From: JAXHLG01 sp046497225
GTDB lineage: Bacteria; Patescibacteriota; Minisyncoccia; Moranbacterales; DUUL01
Direction of reading: 5' to 3'
Assembly (NCBI GenBank): GCA_046497225.1
Contig: JAWOGA010000033.1
Span: 1 to 8,890 of the forward strand
DNA: 8,890 bases
Shown here: positions 5,902 to 8,890 of the stretch, one piece after another
How positions within the stretch are numbered: the stretch's first letter is position 1
Layout: the number at the start of each line of letters is the position of its first letter
The notes under the pieces: generated by a model
What the model saw: only the letters and a program-made list of their open reading frames with translations
Told to the model about the DNA's origin: nothing
The model's database searches: none
Made by a program: the position numbers and the translations under genes

Positions 5902-5915
5902 TGAGTTACAGGCCC
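5850..5915 (-). pseudogene. Degenerate tRNA-Met 5' part with palindrome
   Basis: The complement begins GGGCCTGTAACTCAGCGGTCA, identical to the first 21 nt of the intact tRNA-Met. The 20-nt palindrome GCCCTGAAA/TTTCAGGGC follows where the D-stem 3' strand and anticodon-stem 5' strand should be. Next comes ATAACTGATTAGTCGC, near-identical to the intact anticodon-variable region. The T arm and 3' acceptor strand are lost and replaced by sequence leading to the GIY-YIG start. It is not a functional tRNA. Confidence 0.8.
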
Positions 5916-6010
5916 AGTTGTGATTTTAATTTCTTTCTTAAGTCTTCCTTCTCCCTTGGTTCCCTAAAAAAATCTTCTTGGTATCTCCTAAATAGTTCCG
6001 GCTTAGACCA
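5906..6010 (-). pseudogene. 3' remnant of a second GIY-YIG gene
   Basis: An open frame without a start codon encodes 34 residues ending EDFFREPREKEDLRKKLKSQ then LGL. This aligns without gaps to the last 23 residues of the neighbouring GIY-YIG protein (EKYYKTSKGKQDLRKKLKSQ then LGL), 14 of 23 identical, and ends at the same stop codon inside a tRNA-Met 5' end. The frame is closed by TAG at 6011-6013, and the catalytic N-terminal part is gone. DNA identity is 46/47 over 5895-5941 versus 5549-5595. It appears to be the remains of an older nuclease-tRNA unit. Confidence 0.7.
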
Positions 6011-6038
6011 CTATAACCCAGATTTGCGCCCTCGTCAA
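6010..6038 (-). promoter_or_regulatory. Strong promoter reading into the tRNA/GIY-YIG zone
   Basis: On the complement, TTGACG (6033-6038) and TATAGT (6010-6015) are separated by exactly 17 nt, with five of six consensus bases in each box. It starts 11 nt after the ABC permease stop codon, with transcription from about 6003 leftward through the nuclease remnant, degenerate tRNA, GIY-YIG gene and tRNA-Met. The -35 box lies within a perfect palindrome, GTCAATTGAC (6034-6043), a possible operator. It may be the original promoter of the tRNA locus. Confidence 0.7.
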
Positions 6039-6048
6039 TTGACAAAAA

Positions 6049-7722
6049 TTAAAAAATCTTCACGAATTCCCTGTTTCTTAGACTTTTAACGGAGAGAAAG
6101 GTTAAAATTAGGATGATAACTACTGAAAATAATCCGAAAATCCAATAAACCCAGAAATCCCCCAGAAAATAAAATCGGTAAAAAGCATAAGATGCCAAAA
6201 CACCATAAATAAGACTGGAAAAAATAAACCCCAAACCGGGTAAAGAAGTACTTAATTGCTGCGGATCATCGGTCTCAAAATTGGGAAAAATAGCCCCCAA
6301 AGAAAGACCCAGCACGGAAACAAAGACAATAGATAAAGCAAACATATCCAAGGATAACAAAATCTTTAACCACCCGGCTTCAAATTGAATAAAATTAAAA
6401 AAACCAAAAACAAAACCGACAACAACAAAAATCAAAGAATAGAAAATTGCTCTGTATATAAACACTCTTCCTAGGTCTATTGGCGCGCCGGCTATAACCC
6501 AAATACTCTTTCTTTCCTCACTAAAGGAGGGAAAGGAGAATCGCAGCACTAAAGCCGTGGTAAAATAAACCGCCACCAAAAACTGCAAAGCGGCTATTGC
6601 AAAGGGTATTAATTCTTTTTGAGTGTCTTCAAAATCGGAATGTTTTATAAAAAAGTAGTTAACTCCGGAATATAAAAGCCACAATGACAAAGAAAAAATC
6701 AACCAGAGAAAGTTTCTTTTATTTCTCACTAACTTAAGAATCTCTTTCATAAAAAAGGTGCTTCCTAAACTTTTTGTTTTTTTAAAGGCATTTCTTTTAC
6801 TATGTTTTTTAACCTTAGTCTCGGCCTTAAATTCACCTTCCTGAAGTCTTTGCCACAAAAACAAAAATCTCTTTTTCAAGAGAGTAACAACAACTATGGA
6901 GCCCACTAAAATAATCACTATTAAAGACCACTCCAAAAGAGGAAAGTTTTTATTTTGTGTTTGAAAAACAGCCTTAGCAATTAAATGAGTCGGCAAGATT
7001 CCAAATTGATCTTCTATTTTCTCCGTACCGGCGAAAGAAGCATTTAAATCTTCGGGGTTAAATATATTGCCAGGGCGATTTTCTGCCATAGGCAACCAAA
7101 AAAACATCCCCAACACAATAAAAAACAATAATGCGATCACTGTTAGTTTGCCGGATTTTAATAAATTTCTTTTTAAAAACACACTTAGCAAAAATAAAAG
7201 TCCGGCCGAGAGAAAAACAATAATTACACTTGCCAAAACCGCTGATAAACAAAAGAAGAATATCCCCGCAAGAAGCAACCAAAAAGAAAGAATATTTAAA
7301 TTAAAAAAAACAGCGACCGCCAAAGCAAAAGGCAAAGCAATAATAATTACCGGCCACAGAGAGGACGCCAAAACTGTTAATATTTTGTGAATAAACAATG
7401 TTTCATATCTGGGAGAGGCTATTATCCAGTAATTATCACCCCCTTTAAACAAAGAAAAAATCCCGAAAATAACCCCACTAAAAACTAAAAGAAAAACCAG
7501 TATGGGGAAAAACATCTCATAAACATACAAAAACAAGGCATCTCCAAAATAAACACTGCCGGAAATATAACCAAATCCCTCCATAAAAAACAAATAAAGC
7601 CCCCATATCAAAGCGCCTCCCAAAACAAAAAAACCGGCTAAAGTAAAAAACTTAGCAGTTTTTTCTCTTTTAAAATATCGCGGCAGAGCCTTGGAATAAT
7701 AATTAAGCAAAAAGTTAAACAT
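6049..7722 (-). CDS. ABC-2-type transporter permease subunit
   Basis: This 557-residue integral membrane protein has about 12 hydrophobic segments and no nucleotide-binding motifs. It has a basic N-terminus (YYSKALPRYFKREKTAKF), a soluble acidic loop around residues 215-255, and a basic cytoplasmic stretch at about 293-318 (EFKAETKVKKHSKRNAFKKT) dividing the protein into two halves. The second half begins like the first (FFMKEILKLVRNKRNFLWLI), suggesting two fused ABC-2 permease units. Its gene follows the ATPase gene by 71 nt on the same strand, so the two form one exporter. Cargo cannot be inferred; lipids, peptides or drugs are all possible for this class. The start is ATG 7722, after an A/T-only leader without a Shine-Dalgarno site. 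Confidence 0.8.
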   Translation of the reverse strand: MFNFLLNYYSKALPRYFKREKTAKFFTLAGFFVLGGALIWGLYLFFMEGFGYISGSVYFGDALFLYVYEMFFPILVFLLVFSGVIFGIFSLFKGGDNYWIIASPRYETLFIHKILTVLASSLWPVIIIALPFALAVAVFFNLNILSFWLLLAGIFFFCLSAVLASVIIVFLSAGLLFLLSVFLKRNLLKSGKLTVIALLFFIVLGMFFWLPMAENRPGNIFNPEDLNASFAGTEKIEDQFGILPTHLIAKAVFQTQNKNFPLLEWSLIVIILVGSIVVVTLLKKRFLFLWQRLQEGEFKAETKVKKHSKRNAFKKTKSLGSTFFMKEILKLVRNKRNFLWLIFSLSLWLLYSGVNYFFIKHSDFEDTQKELIPFAIAALQFLVAVYFTTALVLRFSFPSFSEERKSIWVIAGAPIDLGRVFIYRAIFYSLIFVVVGFVFGFFNFIQFEAGWLKILLSLDMFALSIVFVSVLGLSLGAIFPNFETDDPQQLSTSLPGLGFIFSSLIYGVLASYAFYRFYFLGDFWVYWIFGLFSVVIILILTFLSVKSLRNREFVKIF

Positions 7723-7758
7723 TTTATTTTTTTATTTTTAATACGTTGATCGAATGAT

Positions 7759-7781
7759 GCGATTTTAGAAACAAAATGCGC
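7759..7781 (-). other. Intergenic hairpin between the ABC genes
   Basis: GCGATTTT (7759-7766) pairs with AAAAT-CGC (7773-7781, one bulged G) around a 6-nt loop in the 71-nt gap between ATPase and permease genes. No T-run follows on the transcribed strand. It may be an mRNA processing or stability element, or chance. Confidence 0.3.
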
Positions 7782-7793
7782 AAAACATGCTTT

Positions 7794-8513
7794 TTAAGTT
7801 AAAGCCATATAAACATCCTCCAAATCAGCATCCTGCTTAAGGTCTGCTTTTTCGGCAAGTTTCTTAAAGCTTGCCGCATCCTCTAAGACTCCTTTTTTTA
7901 GAACACCTATTTTATGAGAAATCTCCTTAGCCACGGTCAAAGTGTGAGTAGCCATTAAAATCGCTCCCCCGTTGTTAGCAAATTCTTGAAATTTTTTCTT
8001 GGCAATCTCTGCGCTTTCCGGATCCAAACCCACAATGGGTTCATCAATTAATAACAACTTGGGTTTAATTAAAAACGCCGCCAAAATAGCAAACTTCTGC
8101 TTATTGCCTCGAGAGTAATTCTCAAAATATTCTTTTTCAATTCCGTCTAAAGCAAAAATATCTAATAGCCTTGGAACTTCTTTTTTTATTTCTTTATTAT
8201 CAATATCATAAAGCCTGCCCGTTAAAAACAAAAACTCTTCTCCGGTAATTTCCGGCCAAATAGCCGGGTCATCAGGAATGTAGCCGGTTATTTTCTTGGT
8301 TTCCTTGGGATTTTCTAAAACATTTTTTCCTCCCACTTTAACAACTCCCTCATCAGGCCGGAGAATCCCCATAATAGATTTTATAATGGTAGTTTTTCCC
8401 GAGCCATTGGGACCGATTAAACTAAAAATTTCTCCTTTCTTGATTTCCAAGCTCAAATCCTTAACAGCTTGATTTTGCCCAAAGGACTTATTTAAGTTTT
8501 CTATTTTTAACAT
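7794..8513 (-). CDS. ABC transporter ATP-binding subunit
   Basis: This 239-residue nucleotide-binding protein has Walker A GPNGSGKTT at 34-42, Walker B LLLIDEP at 153-159, D-loop GLD at 162-164 and the H-loop histidine at 190 (ATHTL). The Q-loop position reads GYIPDDP (77-83), with Asp where Gln is usual. The signature is YSRGNKQK (133-140) instead of LSGGQ. Variants of this kind occur in ATPases that pair with ABC-2-type permeases, and such a permease gene follows directly. The full length indicates a complete single domain, which would dimerise on the cytoplasmic face of the permease. The start ATG 8513 follows an A-rich leader without a Shine-Dalgarno site. Transcription starts from the promoter about 70-100 nt upstream. 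Confidence 0.93.
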   Translation of the reverse strand: MLKIENLNKSFGQNQAVKDLSLEIKKGEIFSLIGPNGSGKTTIIKSIMGILRPDEGVVKVGGKNVLENPKETKKITGYIPDDPAIWPEITGEEFLFLTGRLYDIDNKEIKKEVPRLLDIFALDGIEKEYFENYSRGNKQKFAILAAFLIKPKLLLIDEPIVGLDPESAEIAKKKFQEFANNGGAILMATHTLTVAKEISHKIGVLKKGVLEDAASFKKLAEKADLKQDADLEDVYMALT

Positions 8514-8586
8514 TTGTTTTGTTTAAACTTTATTGAAGCCGCCAAAAATTATTAGTTTTTGTACTACTTCTTGCTATCTTTGGTTT

Positions 8587-8615
8587 ATTATATCAAAAAA
8601 AGAGGAAAAAATCAA
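8587..8615 (-). promoter_or_regulatory. Promoter of the ABC exporter operon
   Basis: On the complement, TTGATT (8610-8615) and a perfect TATAAT (8587-8592) are separated by 17 nt, with a TGA directly before the -10 box (extended -10). The predicted start near 8580 leaves a leader of about 67 nt before the ATPase ATG. Confidence 0.85.
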
Positions 8616-8735
8616 TGTTGTGATTACCTAAAAAAGGCGTTTTTCGGAAGATATTAAATATTTTCAAAAATTGTTTACACAAAGTCAATTCCAGGAAAAA
8701 CTAGACAACAAAACGAGCGCGTAAGCAAAACAGAT

Positions 8736-8757
8736 TTTGGTGATAAAATACACCAAA
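8736..8757 (-). terminator. Inverted repeat, possible weak terminator
   Basis: TTTGGTG (8736-8742) and CACCAAA (8751-8757) form a perfect 7-bp stem around an 8-nt AT-only loop. It lies 29 nt past the stop codon of the partial gene to the right. The following sequence on the transcribed strand (ATCTGTTTTGC) is only moderately T-rich, so termination is uncertain. Between here and the ABC promoter (8616-8735) I see no gene. Confidence 0.35.
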
Positions 8758-8786
8758 TGCGCAATCTCCGCTCTATTTACAACAAA

Positions 8787-8890
8787 TCATTTTACATAAT
8801 ACTTATCCTTCATTTCTTTTTCCTCCTTTTTTTCTTCTTCTTTTATTTTTTGTTTGGCTTGTTTTCTAAGAGCAACCACATCCTCTTGGG
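8787..8890 (-). CDS. C-terminus of an unidentified protein (partial)
   Basis: The frame is open from the window edge to TGA at 8787-8789 and gives 33 residues, starting QEDVVALRKQAKQKIKEEEK and finishing KYYVK. It is almost entirely charged and helix-forming, as in a cytoplasmic or coiled-coil tail. The composition and the hairpin following it support a real gene end, but the fragment is too short and low in complexity to identify a family. It runs in the same direction as the ABC operon, which has its own promoter. Confidence 0.5.
   Translation of the reverse strand, partial: QEDVVALRKQAKQKIKEEEKKEEKEMKDKYYVK

Noticed and set aside
5394..5915. CRISPR array
   Set aside because: There are only two 64-nt repeats with a 357-nt coding interior plus one intact tRNA; no regular short repeats and no cas genes.
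7067..7390. Plus-strand reading frame opposite the ABC permease gene
   Set aside because: Lys/Asn-rich translation without a recognisable domain, fully antisense to a convincing membrane protein gene.
8650..8700. Second leftward promoter with TTGACT near 8680
   Set aside because: No acceptable -10 box at 16-18 nt; the nearest TATT-like sequence is about 22 nt away.

Overview
The window looks like a low-GC bacterial chromosome segment. A candidate phylum radiation (Patescibacteria) type genome is the best guess: genes are short and compact, the tRNAs lack an encoded CCA, there is a tiny stand-alone GIY-YIG nuclease, transport proteins are AT-rich, and gene starts lack clear Shine-Dalgarno sites. 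This is inference, because no ribosomal or phylogenetic marker is present. No frame needs a non-standard genetic code.

Left part (1-2633, + strand): four genes in a row. They are the end of a small CxxC thioredoxin-like protein (ArsE-like), a DUF318/ArsP-type permease with a CSC motif, a thioredoxin-like lipoprotein with CASC (ArsF-like), and a six-helix CcdA/ArsG-type membrane protein with two intramembrane cysteines. Together they form a membrane thiol-disulfide relay plus an efflux permease. The gene set resembles organoarsenical resistance modules (arsP, arsEFG), but the real substrate cannot be read from sequence. An imperfect 16-nt inverted repeat lies in the 87-nt gap before the permease.

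Middle (2659-6043, all - strand): tRNA-Pro(CGG) with its own good promoter, two tandem paralogous MFS-type transporters with His-rich N-termini, and then an unusual 600-nt zone. In that zone an intact tRNA-Met(CAT) overlaps the 3' end of a GIY-YIG nuclease gene, so that the nuclease stop codon is tRNA positions 8-10. The pair is bracketed by two 64-nt direct repeats (57/64 identical). These repeats are tRNA-Met-derived but carry a perfect 20-nt palindrome in place of part of the D and anticodon arms. Upstream lies the 3' remnant of a second GIY-YIG gene, joined to a second tRNA 5' end in exactly the same way. A near-consensus sigma70-type promoter reads into all of this. The zone looks like nested or tandem insertion of a nuclease-tRNA unit, and it is the most unusual thing in the window.

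Right part (6049-8890, - strand): a two-gene ABC-2-type exporter (ATPase then a 557-aa permease) with a near-perfect extended -10 promoter, preceded by the charged C-terminus of an unidentified protein running off the window edge.
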